A DNA stretch of 64,000 bases from assembly GCA_948146395.1 (NCBI GenBank), contig OX411543.1, forward strand, positions 31,205,058-31,269,057, in the 5' to 3' direction. The stretch comes from Fragum whitleyi (Eukaryota > Mollusca > Bivalvia > Cardiida > Cardiidae). A model generated the notes under the pieces. The model had not been told where the DNA came from and did not search any database. It saw nothing but the letters and a program-made list of their open reading frames with translations. Each line of letters begins with the position of its first letter. Positions within the stretch are counted from its first letter, which is position 1. Positions 21,151-33,400 of the stretch are shown piece by piece. A program made the position numbers and the translations under genes.

Positions 21151-21879
21151 CATGATCATCTGCACGGTCAGCAGAGTGCTTTATTCAACCCTTACCACGG
21201 GCGTAGCTCTTAATAAAATTCATCAAAAAGTATATGTATCATGGTATTCTCATGAAATAGACTTTGTTGCATTGAATGTACATTTTATCTAACAAAAAAT
21301 CAAATCACTTTCTTCCATTAATTTTCATCAAAATCAGCTGAAATGTCGAACGTTACGGTTCATTGATCATGCTTCACTGAGCGTGACGCTGTAGTAATGA
21401 ATGTATTGGAAACACAAAGAAGCAATTTTGAATTTCATTTCTTATTGTTGATCTGTGTTTTGACACTTTGAATTCTTTATCAGTGGGATGGGGTATTGAC
21501 TGGTTACCCCTTTTCAATAAACCCTGATTTTCTAATCGGCAAGTGGAACTATTGAGTAGACATTGAGACAAATTTAGCCACTGTACAGTCAAACGTAAAA
21601 ATGTAAAACAATGTATCAATAAGAAGCAATATTCGCCAAAATTTCGGGCCATTATAAATTAGTTTAATTTTTTGTGTTGCATTTCTGTACCCGTTGCATT
21701 TTAACCTTTTGCGCTTCCAGAGCAATTTTGCTCGGGCTAATTTTCAGAAGTTGAGCGATCTTTAGATGAAGACTTTAAAAATCGCACAATCACCCTAATC
21801 ATGATCGGGATGGAAAATAGTTCAACAATAATCTTTTGAACATTGCGCCGTGGAGTAGCTCTAGTAAAATATACGTTGA

Positions 21880-22320
21880 GACTGGGGTTTTCCACCACGG
21901 ACAGTGGACGGTTGGGTGATGGTCGGATATTCCAGGGCCTGGAAATCGTATTTTATGGGGGCGCGTTTACTAAGAAATCTATGAACGGCATCTCCTCCTA
22001 AATTGCAAGACCAAATCCAATTGAACTTTTCCGAAATGTTCCTTTGTTGACTCTTTCCGAAAATTAATAGCGAACTTTGATTGATCCATAAATATAGGCA
22101 TGACAGGACGTGACAATTTTCACTTTGATATCTTTGAACAAACTCAGGAACAACTGGACCAATGTCAATGGAACGTTGCCACAAAGTTCCTGGGGTTTCT
22201 CTGTAAAGGTGTCCGCAAAATCCGGATTTGCGCCCCAAATGAGAGCATGGCAAGGCGTAGTACTTCCACTCTGAAATCTCTAAACGTAGCGCAACTGCAC
22301 CAAATAAAACATGAGTAATT
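21880..22320 (+). repeat. Diverged monomers of the AGCTCCACTGG pearl-like family
   Basis: CATCTCCTCCTAAATTGCAAGACC, TTTGATTGATCCATAAATATAGGCATGACAGG and GAAATCTCTAAACG resemble the monomers at 8493-9700. No head or tail found. Confidence 0.55.
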
Positions 22321-22684
22321 AATACATGTAAACTGGTTTTTTAAGTTGGAATGCGGAGCAATTCCAACTTAGATTTAACAAAACCGCAAAATGAACACAA
22401 GATAATTTAATTTCGGATTTTTTGATAACACATATCACGTGAACAGGATGTGAATACACTTCGGCCTATTTTGTATATCTCAACTTGAAATAAACATACA
22501 TTTTATTTCATCAAGAAGTAATAATGTTGTAAAATTACACAACTATCACTTCATGTAAATTATTTATGTTTTGAACGATATTTATTGAAAGTCGCGTACT
22601 AATTTACTAGTATCACATGTCTGCATTACTTTATTTGGAAATCATGTGATAAGTCAAGTCCAATAAAGTCAGTCAGCATTTGAC

Positions 22685-22830
22685 AAAAGCACTAGCCAAT
22701 CACGTGATCTGCTTATATGGTAATGGCGCGACCTGTTTTTCGTAGAATTGTGGCATAGGCACAAGCCAATCATGTGATCTGCTTATTTGGTAATGTCGCG
22801 ACCTGTTTTTCGTAGAATTTTGCCATAGCT
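22685..22830 (+). repeat. Two-copy tandem duplication, 70-bp period
   Basis: AGCCAATCACGTGATCTGCTTAT...CGCGACCTGTTTTTCGTAGAATT at 22694 recurs at 22764 with few changes. It carries CCAAT and CACGTG-like sites; no gene is adjacent. Confidence 0.85.
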
Positions 22831-23062
22831 TCTTTTAGATGTCTAGTTTCTCTTTCTAAATGACCTTATTACACACTTCAACCCAATAGTTCAAATTTAA
22901 AGCATCATTAGAAACGCGCGACATGTACAGATTATTTATCTGTATTAAAAATCCGATCCAGTAAATACTCTCTTTTTGTTACTTCTCTATAAAAGCAGAA
23001 CCTCATTTCCAAATTGCGCGACTATTCCACTTGGTGGTGGACGCAGCAAGGATCGATTGAGG

Positions 23063-23166
23063 TATAGATCCACAACTTTAAGTGCGTGATCAAAGGTCAA
23101 TTTTGTCTATATACCTGAACAGACAAAATTTACCTTTGATCACTCACTCTAAATTGCGGGTCTATA
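23063..23166. mobile_element. Small foldback element (104 bp)
   Basis: TATAGATCCACAACTTTAAG...GTGATCAAAGGTCAATTTTGTCT pairs with AGACAAAATTTACCTTTGATCACTCACTCTAAATTGCGGGTCTATA. Flanked by AT-rich DNA. Confidence 0.75.
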
Positions 23167-23527
23167 GGAAAACATTTATCTTCTCTTTCTGCTTTTGTCC
23201 ATTTTCTTTAAACTTGCTTAGACATAAATTCATTTTTGCAAACATACGCACGTGCACAATCCTTTAAACACCATTGAAGATTATCACAAGTTAACTACAG
23301 CCTTTATTTTTATCAAATATCTGAACGAGTTTACCAACCCCACGTGTTTTGCCTTCAGGGGCCACTTTCAAGAAAGTTATTTCGTCCGAAATTTGATCGT
23401 ATCAAACTTTTTTTGGCTTTCAAGAAACATGTCGTATCGTGTACTTTACAATCAAATTTGCGACACCTTAAGGCTAGTTGTAAATTTTCGATTTTGACTG
23501 TGCAAGTATAATTTTGTCGAATTTCGT

Positions 23528-23930
23528 TTTCATACGCCGCTGGAGGCGGTAGAATATTGGCGTGCTCTTCTCCGTCTGTCCGTCCGTCCGCCCATACGTC
23601 CGTCTGTACGTACGTACGTACGTCCACTCTTCATGTGAGCACAACTCCACCAAAGTTTCTGGTTGAATTTGGATGAAACAGAATGTTCCTAGTCAACCGA
23701 CTTTGCACATAAAGTCACGGTTTGGTGAATTTCAGCCGTGTCATTGAAAAAGGGGCCTTCATGTCAAAAAAATTGTGAACGCAACTCCTCCCTCATTTAT
23801 GGACCGATTTGGATGAACATTTCACAATATGCTCTTAGTTTATTCTTCATCTTGTTTTTATCATTATTAATTGCAGTTTAAAGAGGCTTGAAATCCCCAT
23901 CCAATCAATCAATCAATCATAACGAACAGT
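23528..23930 (+). mobile_element. Pearl-like element remnant, with SINE-like tail
   Basis: Head TACGCCGCTGGAGGCGGTAGAATATTGG, then (GTCC/GTAC)n and monomer-like CAACTCCTCCCTCATTTATGGACCGATTTGGATGAA. A tail ending CCATCCAATCAATCAATCAATCAT near 23905 resembles the 3' end of the SINE at 47185. 23931-25590 is AT-rich with nothing recognised. Confidence 0.5.
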
Positions 23931-25590
23931 TTGAACTTGACAATTTAAATATATAGTCTGCAATTGTTTTGAATTTGGTTCTGTCAAAATAAGTAGTGTC
24001 TACAAGTATTTTTGTGAAACAGCAGCAGAGTGACGGCGTATATTGTGACTATGGGACTCTTGTTACTTTAGCAGAGGGTTTTCCGATTGTTAAGCTTTAA
24101 ACATGCCAATTTTTCAAGTAAAATATAGTGAAAAAATATCCTGGAAAGAATGGTTGCACCATCATTTTGTAGTTTGATTTAGCTCTATATTAATCGTGCG
24201 ATTGTCGCAGAATAAAGTGGTATTAAATTGTTATGTCTATAGTAGGAAATAACCCTTTTTTGATCGTGACTAAAAACGATTGCTTAACTTTACTTGTTTT
24301 AGGGAAGCAAAAAATAAAGATTAACTAGAAATGTTTCATTATACGTATCTAAATAAAAAAAAAAGTTGTCTCAGTAAAGACTCCGTCGTTCCATTCTTCA
24401 GACGAACCTTATTTGAAAATTCCAGTATTTTCGGTCAACACAATATCATTTACAATCATCTAAAAAGCTGCAAAATCGCAAACAATTAAAATGGGAGTAT
24501 TTCCTGTTAGGTAAACGCAAAGTGTGAACCTTTTTTTCAAACAGTGAATAAGTCTTTAGTAAAGAAACGAAACTTCAATGTATCGAAGTTTTATATTAAG
24601 TAACATTGCTACGACAACGACATCTTACGCATGAAAGATTGATTATAAATACTTTTATCAGCAAGCGTTAGAATGGGATACCCGAATTTTGATACAATAC
24701 GTCCCATTCATACGAAAAGCTTCACAGATAAAAGTAATTATGAACCAATATTGAAAACAAGAAAAAAGTAATAGTCATTGAGAAACAAAATTAGGGTCTC
24801 TGTTGTTGCATCTATCCTTTTGTAGAATTCAGTATGAGAATAAAAGTTAACATTTTTACACACACCACAATGATAATTGAATATAATGATAATGATAAAA
24901 AGATTAGAAGTTAAGACCTCGAAACATTCACCCGGAACTTGGTACATGTGATCATTCTCATTTTACCAGGAGGTATCAGGTTCAATTAGTCTTGTAATGC
25001 TCCACACATCCGGCGCGACAGCGCAGCGATACAAAAAATGAATAATATTCATTATCTGTATCTGGACATACAAGTAGACATTCTTTTGGTCTGTATGGTG
25101 ATTTTATGTTCTGTAATTTCGGGGACGTGTAAGTTTATACCAGATAATATGCACGTGCAGATTCAAAAGATCAATATTACGATGACCAAATTGTCTATGA
25201 TTTTCAAAGATTTTATGTGGAAGCCATTTACAACCATCCTAAATATAATGGTACGATAATCATAAGATTAATCGTACGATTTTTCTTCTTGATAGAGACA
25301 CCATGTCCCACCGGAATACCTAACATACTCATGAACAATTATGCTCTTTTCTTCCCGATTCGCGCATGGTAATCATATCTTCTACATGTGCATTGATTTA
25401 AAGTAAGCACCAGTATATTTTCTTGGTTTTCTATTGCAGAATTATGTTCTCTCATTTCTTTCTTTTTATCATTTCTTTCATCGGATTCAGGCCTGTATTG
25501 CGATTCGGGGTTTTAAACACCCCTCGTTGTTCAAACACATTGATTAATACACGCCCTTCAAAATACGATACATATTATGTGATCAACTGT

Positions 25591-25626
25591 GGTGGTGGTG
25601 GTGGTAGGGGGGGGGGGGGAGGGGCG
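25591..25626 (+). repeat. (TGG)n and G-run tract
   Basis: GTGGTGGTGGTGGTAGG followed by a 12-G run with one A interruption and GGGGC; G-quadruplex-prone low-complexity sequence. Confidence 0.75.
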
Positions 25627-25677
25627 TCAGCTTCGTTAATGGCTTGAGGTCACCATCTCTTGAACGCATTCCAACTT

Positions 25678-25701
25678 ATCAGTACTTTCAGTACTTTGAT
25701 T
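25678..25701 (+). repeat. Dispersed hairpin motif, copy 2
   Basis: ATCAGTACTTTCAGTACTT followed by TGATT; AGTACT-TTC-AGTACT stem. Confidence 0.6.
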
Positions 25702-26139
25702 TTTAAATCTTTCATTGACTTAAGTTACATGAGCGGACAAGCAAAAGGGAACGTGTTAAAAAGAACCTTAAGTCAGTCTCATTCGAAAATTGCGTGTAAG
25801 CAATTTGTCAATGGTTTTATTGTTTATTCGAACAAAAATGATAGTCCTGTGTTATGTGTACCACGAAAAGATGTTGGGGCTATTCATTTCTTTTTTCATA
25901 TCTATAATTTTTCTATAATCAATAATCAACATCTCGTAATGTTTTACTTATTCCCAAGTATATTATTGTACCAAGACTGGCGAAAGTTCTACTTATTCCT
26001 AAGAGAAGAAATTCGATTTCCTATCACTTGCGATGGTCATGCCCAAAATGATAAAAAAAACCCAGTAAAATGGCAATCATATATTTTTGGATTAAAAATA
26101 CCTTTTAAACCCCTCCACATAATAAGCTAGGACCTCTTA

Positions 26140-27203
26140 TGCCCCTATCAGACTACGATACCGATTCCCCCACGAATTGTCACGAATTGATAAAATTTAG
26201 GATTTGTGGAGTTTCGGGAATTTTCTTGCCTCTACGTAATGACTTACGAATCTGTAACGACATAGATACGATAGCGTTACGAATATTCGGCAGAATCGGC
26301 TGGAATCGCACGGATACTTGCAAGATTTCATTACGATTTCATTACGATTACACGAATGTATTGGGGGAATACGGCACGAAAGTTTGGGAATCAATTACGA
26401 ATCAGTTAAGAATATGCCGACAGCATATACGAATTAAAGAAAATTCGTGATTGTTCTTGACAATTCTTGATATTTTCTGTCAAGATAGTTATAAAAAGCC
26501 ATGTACCCCTGCTTTTCAGTCACTTTCAACATGAATGTTCATCGAAGTAGAGTCGTACTTTTGGCTTTGCAAATGGAGTATCACCATCAGCTGCTGATAG
26601 CTAGAAGGCGACCTCTCCAAAGAAAGAGGAGAAGAGACCGTGGTTGGTGGATTCGTCCATGGTTGACACCAACTAGAAGAGTAGAATTTGGACACTACAG
26701 CAAACTAATGCAGGAGCTGAAGGTGGAAGATGAAAATGCTTTTGTGAACTATGTGCGAATGCCACCCCACCTATTTGACGAGTTATTGAACAGGATTAGC
26801 CCTGTCATTCAGAGAAGGGACACCCGCTTGAGACCAGCTTTGGACGCCGGCTTGAAATTGGCCCTCACTCTCAGACACCTGGCTCCGGAATTCCCGAATT
26901 AGTTACCAATACCTACGAATGCATCCGAATCGAATCAGATTCAGTTACGATGTCTAGGAATGCACTGCGACTTTGTTACGAATTAACTGCGAATTTTTGT
27001 TATCGGGAGTTCGTGACCAAAATTTTGAACAGTTCAAAATTTTTGCCACGAATTCCCGACTGACCCACGAACTGCAAGAACTTGCTACGAACCATAAGAA
27101 TCAGTTAAGAACTTCACGAATCGATTACGTTTCAGCTACGAATCCAAAAAATTGTCAATTCGTGGCGATTCGTGGGATTCGGTGCCGTAGTGTGATAGGG
27201 GCA
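26140..27203 (+). mobile_element. PIF/Harbinger transposon, internally deleted (1064 bp)
   Basis: The TIRs begin TGCCCCTATCA.ACTACG and extend with mismatches for about 60 bp. A TTA target duplication flanks both sides (26137-26139 and 27204-27206), the length and sequence typical of PIF/Harbinger. The subterminal regions on both sides are studded with ACGAAT/ACGAA words. Only an N-terminal transposase piece is left, with the DDE catalytic part and the partner Myb-like gene missing, so it is non-autonomous. Confidence 0.9.
26531..26902 (+). pseudogene. HARBI1-like transposase, N-terminal fragment
   Basis: An ATG at 26531 opens a frame with MNVHRSRVVLLALQMEYHH, a basic RRRPLQRKRRRDRGWWIRPW segment, then FVNYVRMPPHLFDELLNRI and DTRLRPALDAGLKLALTLRH. 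This RPWL / FRMP..FDELL / R.AL..GLKLA.TLR.L.. order is characteristic of Harbinger nucleases and HARBI1. The frame stops 5 codons after LRHLA, where the sequence switches to element 3' DNA, an internal deletion. A start 10 codons earlier (26501) is possible. About one third of the normal length; no catalytic triad. Confidence 0.85.
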
Positions 27204-27463
27204 TTATGCGGGACTAGTTTTTGTTTTAAAGCAGTTCTATTTTGTGAAGTACAGAATGTAAACATTCATTTTAGCTTTGCTTTTATACACCGAACAAAAA
27301 ATTGTCGTGAACGCAAGATGCGTTATTGTATTGCTGTTATTTTTTCACCATTCTTGCCTAAAGTCCCAACCATTTTTTCATAACTTAGCTTTCATTCTTT
27401 AAAGGCGACATAATTCACTTTGCTGTACATTACAGCAATTTTTTACTTGTTAGATATTGTTTT

Positions 27464-28470
27464 TAGCTCCACTGGCTGAAAGCCACTGGGGCTATTGTCA
27501 TGGCGTTGTGTCCGTCGTGCGTCCGTCCGCGTGTCCGTTCGAAAACTCTTTCTTTAAAAATCTTCTCCTCAGAAACTACTGGATGAATTTCAACCAAACT
27601 TCACAGGGATGATCCTTGGGTGACCCTCTTTCAAAGTTACTCAAAAAATTTTGATCCGATGAAAAACATGGATAAAATGGGCGTGGCTTATTTCCAAATA
27701 TGGTAAAAACTGACTTTTCTCATATTCTAATGGATGGATACCGATTAAATTTTACATTAATTATCCTTGGGTGACCCTTTACTAGTCTACAAAACATTAT
27801 TGTGATCGGATGGAAAATATGCATTTAATGGGCAGATGTCATTTCTCTATATGTTATATAGTGGAAACTATGAAATTCATTTTCTCAGAATGTAAGTGAT
27901 GGATATCAATCAAATTTCAATTGAATGATCCTTGAGTGATCCTTTTTCAGTCTACCAAAAATTATTGTGATCGGATGAAAAATATGTATTTCATGGACGG
28001 AGGTCATTTCTCTTTATGTTATATAGTGGAAACTTTGGAAAAAAAAGTCTTAGAATCCAATTGTTTGATATCAACCAATTTTCACTTGAATGATCCTTGA
28101 GTGACCCTTTATCAGTCTACCAAAAATTATAATGATTGAATGAAAAATATGTATTTTACGGGTGGAGGTCATTTCTCAATATGTTATATAATGGAAACTT
28201 TGAAAATCATTTTCTCAGAATGAAAGTGATGGATATCAATCAAACATTTTTGGTATGATCTTTTGGTGACTCATTATCATAAAGCCAAAAATTATTGTCT
28301 TTTATGGGCAGAGGTCATTTCTCTATATTTTATATAGATGAAACTTTGAAAATCATTTTCAACATCAGTAGAACCCAAAATATCTAAAAAATCTAGTCAA
28401 AACTTTTATTTGCTTTTACAAGGATTTCAAGCCTGTAGAGCGACTCAAGCCATTCATTGCTTTCTAGTTT
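27464..28470 (+). mobile_element. Pearl-like element, AGCTCCACTGG family variant
   Basis: Head AGCTCCACTGGCTGAAAGCCACTGGGGCTATTGTCATGG, then GTCCGTCCGC. Monomers carry CATTTTCTCAGAATGTAAGTGATGGATATCAA and GTCATTTCTCTATATGTTATATAG. It ends TTTCAAGCCTGTAGAGCGACTC...TTTCTAGTTT. Related copies are at 60346 and around 37016-39134. Confidence 0.75.
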
Positions 28471-28617
28471 ATGATGGGGGTTAGAAGTTTTGTCTTGTAC
28501 TTTTGAAACTTTCAAAATTCACGCTGCAAAAAGTCAAGCCAATCTAGGCATTTTTGTGCAAAAATTGCGCAATGATAAAGAGCATATATAAGCGAGCTTA
28601 TGAGATTTTGAACAAAA

Positions 28618-28755
28618 CATCACGGTGTGCATCGGAGGCGTTAGATCTATACCGTGATGCGGTTTTCATATTCAACCTCACGGAAATATTTTTAGCTAGC
28701 AAAGCGTCAGCTTTGCTGGCTTTAGTTAACATACAAAATATTGGGGAAGCCCCAA
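28618..28755. repeat. Cluster of three short hairpins
   Basis: CATCACGGT/ACCGTGATG (28618-28659), AGCTAGCAAAGC/GCTTTGCTGGCT (28694-28721) and TTGGGG/CCCCAA (28741-28755). Open frames exist on both strands but neither is recognisable. 28796-29361 is unassigned. Confidence 0.6.
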
Positions 28756-29361
28756 AGTTTAAATGAGTGCAAACTGCCCTCGGCGGCTTAACCACTTAAT
28801 ACACGAATGCTTTCGCAATAATAAGTAGTTAACCCGTAATGTTAAACCGATTCACCGTCGCTTAATGATTACGCAATCTTGTTGGGTTAGTGACGCGTAA
28901 TTACCGCCTCTGTCGAAACCTTTCATTGTCGGATGCAGATGGCGAGAAATACCTTTGATTGGCCTATTGAAACAGACGAAATTCAAATCAGGGAATTATT
29001 CGTAAGATCAAACGTTAATTTATACAGCTCTGACCGATAAAATTTCGAAATATCCCTTTCTAAAAGTCTTAGAATAGATCTTCGGGTATTATCCGAAGTA
29101 AAAATGGACGCTTCGGGAAAACATTTCCGAAAGGTCAATCGACTATCCTCGTTTACAAACGGTATTTTCAGAGAACACGGGGAAATCCAAATGACGTCAT
29201 ATAAAGCGTCTGCAGCAGCATGTCTGACGAGGGACTTGAAATGACGAGGTTTTCTTGTCTTCTGTTATTCGGATAATTCTGCGTAATTGTAAATAAGTTT
29301 AGAACATTTATTTGCACACTACCAAGTACGCTCGTCACCCTTGCAACGACAGTGCGATAGC

Positions 29362-30668
29362 AACAAGAGGACCCTGAGTGCCCTAAATCGCTCACCTGAT
29401 ATTTCAAGTAAATTATCATTAAGACTCCTTTTCCTATGATATGGCATGAACCTTCCAATTTTCAACAGAGTTCATTCTTGTGACCTGGCAAACATTTTGA
29501 TCAAATTTCATGAATACTGGATTATATTTGTGACGTTTGGAGCTCTTACGAGAAATTTCTCATTAAGGCCCCTTTTCCAGTGATATGGCACGGATACTTC
29601 CCATTTTCAAATGAGTTCAGCCTGATGACCTAACAAACATTCTGATAAAGTTTCATGATGATTGGACCATGTTTGTGGCTTCTAGAGAGTAAACAAAAAA
29701 AATGTCATTAAGACCCCTTTTCCCGTGATATGGCACGGATCCTTCCCATTCCAATAGACTTCATCCTCATGACCTAACAAATATTCTGACCAAGGTTCAT
29801 GAAAATTGGAGTATAATTGTGGCTTCTAGAGTGTAAACAAAAAATTGTCATTAAGGCCCATTTTCCCTTGATATGGCACCGATCAATTCCAATTTAGCAA
29901 TTTTTACAAGGGACCATCCAAGGAATATTTCTGCCAAATTTGGTTGATTTTGACTCATAAGTTTAGGAAGAGATGTCGTTTAAAGAAATTGTTGACAAAA
30001 TTGTCATTAAGGCCCCTTTTCCGTGATATGGCACGGATCCTTCCCATTTTCAATAGACTTCAGCCTTATGACCTTACAAATATTCTGACCAAGTTTCATG
30101 AAGATTGCATCATATTTGTGGCTTCTAGAGTGTTAACAAGAAATTTGTCATTAAGGCCCCTTTTCCCGTGATATGGCACGGATCCTTTCCATTTGAGCAA
30201 TTTGTATAAGGGACCACACAAGGAATATTTCTGCCAAGTTTGGTTGATTTTGACTCATAAGTTAAGGAGGATATGTCGTTTAAAGAAATTGTTGACAAAA
30301 TTGTCATTAAGGCCCCTTTCTCCGTGATATGGCACGGATCCTTCCCATTTTCAATAGACTTCATCCTCATGACCTAACAAACATTCTGACCAAGTTTCAT
30401 GAAGATTGGACCATATTTGTGGCTTCTAAAGTGTAAAAAAGATAATTGTCATTAAGGCCCCTTTTCCCGTGATATGGCACGGATCCTTTCCATTTGAGCA
30501 ATTTTCATAAGGGACCACCTAAGGAATATTTCTGCCAAGTTTGGTTGATTTTGACCCAAAAGTTTAGGAGGAGATGTCGTTTAAAGAAAAAGTTGACGCC
30601 GTGACGGACGCCGGACAACGATCGATCACAATAGCTCCCTTCAGCACTTCGTGCTCAGGTGAGCTAAT
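29362..30668 (-). mobile_element. Pearl-like element, AGCTCACCTGAGCAC family
   Basis: On the minus strand: head TTAGCTCACCTGAGCACGAAGTGCTGAAGGGAGCTATTGTGATCG, then GTCCGGCGTCCGTCACGGCGTCAAC and TTTAAACGACATCTCCTCCT. Monomers of ~150-160 bp carry GGATCCGTGCCATATCACGG and GGGCCTTAATGACAA. The tail is CAGGTGAGCGATTTAGGGC...CCTCTTGTTG. The same family starts again at 63748. 30669-31387 holds nothing recognised. Confidence 0.82.
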
Positions 30669-31387
30669 TAAGCTGCATTAAACATCAATTTTCGTAGTAT
30701 CGTCGGATGCCAAAACATCGTAACTAAAATTTGAGCAAGCCGTATTTCCTAAGCCCGACGCGCAAGATACATCTAAGGACCGATTCCAAATAGAAACCCC
30801 ACAGTTATTCATATCAGTTTCCATAATTTATCAAATAAAAGTAATAAAAGGTGATTTTGCAATCAAAGCTCGTACCTACAGATTAAAGGTAAAGCTAGAA
30901 GTTTTAACGCTTGAAAGTCGTTTATTCTTAAAGAACTACCCCGAATGATGGACTTTGGGGGCAAAATTTAATCTTATTTTTGATAAGGAAAAATCATTTA
31001 CAAAGTGTGCTGGAAAATGAATGTGTGTGTACGTGGAAGGGGTTAAAATTCCTTACTTTGTAAAGTATCCTGAAATTCCAACATGGAATTACAAAAATTC
31101 CTGATTTCGGCCCTTATTGAGAGCACTGTAAGTCTGCAGTTTCGGTCCCCTCATACTTTTTTTAAGCTCGTAAGAGCAAATTGGGCTTCAGTATGGTGAG
31201 CTGTGTGATTATTAGATATCCCTCGTACGTCGTTCGTCATCAACTCTCTTAAGTGTTTATAACATAGGGTCGACAATTCATGAATATTGGATAATAATAT
31301 TTGTCAGGTCATTAAGATGAATCGTATGAATTAAAATTTGAAATATTCCATATGAAAATACGAGAAAAGGATACCTTTTGACACATT

Positions 31388-32050
31388 TTTGGTGAACGAA
31401 CGTCGTTCACCAGTGTTATATACCATGTCAGGAAAATCCTGTTGGATGTTAATACATTTGAAATAAAGTAGCGCCTCTTAAAATTCAATTTAGTATCTTT
31501 CAACATTTTTCTCCGCAAAATCACTTTTTATTTCTGTAATGGCGTGTTTCTAGTTTTCTTTATCAAGTGAGGATAATGAAAATTCGCCTTGAAAAACACA
31601 ATATGATCTTGCAATGTTTATCAAGAGAATTTTTGATCGGCGTAAGCTTGTCGAGAGTTTAAAGCAAAAACAAAGTTTGCGTCTAAACACCGAAGAGACA
31701 GATACTATGTTTTTGACCCAAGCCTTCGCTGGTGCAACTTGTAGTAATTAGCCGGAAATACGTGTTTATCTAGGTCGTGTCCTCTTGAACTTACATTCGG
31801 CAATACTCGGGCAATCTCCGACGGCTCCGAGTTAAATGTAGGTTACAGGAATCGGCCGAGTTCAGACGAATGACACATCAAGACACCTTGTGTCATTAGA
31901 ACGCGGTTTTACATGACTTTTCAACTAGCGACAGTCAGTCTCGAGACGGGTTTTAAGAATGATTCGATATGTGTTTTACATGTACAACCTTTCTTGTATC
32001 TTTTATTTGAATAGTGGTGAACGTCGCTATTAAGATTTTTCTGTAAAATT
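31388..32050 (+). repeat. GGTGAACG-hairpin element, copy 2 (uninterrupted)
   Basis: Starts TTTTTGGTGAACGAACGTCGTTCACCAGTGTTA (a perfect GGTGAACG/CGTTCACC hairpin). It contains GCGACAGTCAGTCTCGAGACGGG and ends near ATAGTGGTGAACGTCGC. Matches the split copy at 3415-5045. Confidence 0.6.
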
Positions 32051-32180
32051 GCGTTGGCTGAAGTAGGGCTTTTCCCAGCGAAAACGTTTCGTATTCGTCT
32101 ATCTCAGATGCGAATATTGCCGAATACCAAATGCGACAGGCACGGGAGATATTTCATTGGGGCCATTCTACTTTGCATTT

Positions 32181-32461
32181 TTATGCCCCCGTATCGAGAG
32201 ATTGGGGGCATATTGTTTTACTCATGTCCGTCCGTCTGTCTGTCTGTCTATCCGTCTGTCCGTCCGTCTGTCTGTCCGTCCGTCTGTCCGAAAACTTAGC
32301 CCGAAAACTTAACCGTTGCCTTTTCTCCAAAAGTATTTGACATACAAAGCTGTTCACCAAAGTCAAGGTCATATGACAAGGTCAAGGTCATGTGACAAGG
32401 TCAAGGTCATCTGTCAAGGTCAAACTTTAAAAAAATGCTGTTCCGGGGGCATTCGTGTTTC
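32181..32461 (+). mobile_element. TATGCCCCC element, single unit
   Basis: Head TTTTATGCCCCCGTATCGAGAGATTGGGGGCATATTGTTTT; (GTCC/GTCT)n at 32225-32290; CCAAAAGTATTTGACATACAAAGCTG; four TCAAGGTCA words; inverted arm CGGGGGCATTCGTGTTTC. The final CACATCTTGTT is missing. 32462-33179 holds nothing recognised. Confidence 0.8.
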
Positions 32462-33191
32462 ATTTCAATCTGTAAAACCATATCAATTCAAAATTCTATT
32501 TGAAAATTAAATAAATGATAGCTAAATATTCAACCCTAGATACCACTCCAATTGACGAGTATATATTGCCGTGGTCAAGGGGGGACTAGATCCGTCATGC
32601 ACTTGTTTACAATTCGACAGGCGGGTTTAGTTGTTCAATTATTCGGAAAAGTCATTGCGTTTTTTACAGAAATCATAAAAATCTTAATCGATGAATAAAA
32701 ACTGGTTCCATCCTTTCCAAAATACGTTTAGAATTGGTTAACTACAGTTTAAGAAAAAACTAGCTCCGAGAAGAAAAGTCTAATATCAGCCGCAATACTG
32801 TAATAAGATATCTATAGTGAGTGATTTTACAAGCATCCAAACTCTTGAATGTAAACAATAGGTTCTCGTGCAAAAAATAACCCGACAATTGTAAAGATTC
32901 TCAATTCTTATTGGGAGGAAAGTCGGGAGGAAAAAACAGGGTATTAAACTTAAACTATTTGTTCATGCAATTGTTACCTCCCTTTAAAAAAATAAACTTC
33001 TTAAATAAGATTCTTATTCGCTTTTGACGTGGAAATTACGTTACAAAAATAATATTTATAAAGACTGTAAGTATGCAATTTACTATGAAACAATTATTTA
33101 ATATAAAAAGTTATACTTTAATTTCTTAACCTTAAACAGAAATCATCTATGAATTATACTAATATGGCACTAGACCTCCTTTAACCTATAC

Positions 33192-33388
33192 TCAAATCCC
33201 AACCCAGGCAGGTAGCTTCGCGAGTATCGGTGCTTTACACTGGGCACAATAAAGAACCAAGGAGGTCTTTTCGTAGAAGAGCTAGGGGCGTATGAACCCG
33301 GATCTCCTCGTATCCGCTTCTTTCTCTCTCATGGTCCTTACCATATATGCCTAGAGCACGGAGGGACCTAAATCCTACAAACACACAC
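33192..33388 (+). mobile_element. Partial SINE, inserted at the same target as the next one
   Basis: Contains GAGTATCGGTGCTTTACACTGGGCACAATAAAGAACCA, related to GACGGTGCTTTACACCGAGCACGTTAATGAACCA in the neighbouring SINE, followed by a different 3' half. Bordered on both sides by TTTAACCTATAC (33180-33191 and 33389-33400). Confidence 0.6.
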
Positions 33389-33400
33389 TTTAACCTATAC

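Noticed and set aside
25660..26130. 156-codon plus-strand open frame beside the Harbinger element
   Set aside because: AT-rich composition, no recognisable domain, no splice or promoter context; probably chance.
32054..32372. Open frames rich in SVCLSVCPSV / RTDRQTDGQTD
   Set aside because: Translation of the (GTCC/GTCT)n microsatellite in both directions; low-complexity artefact.
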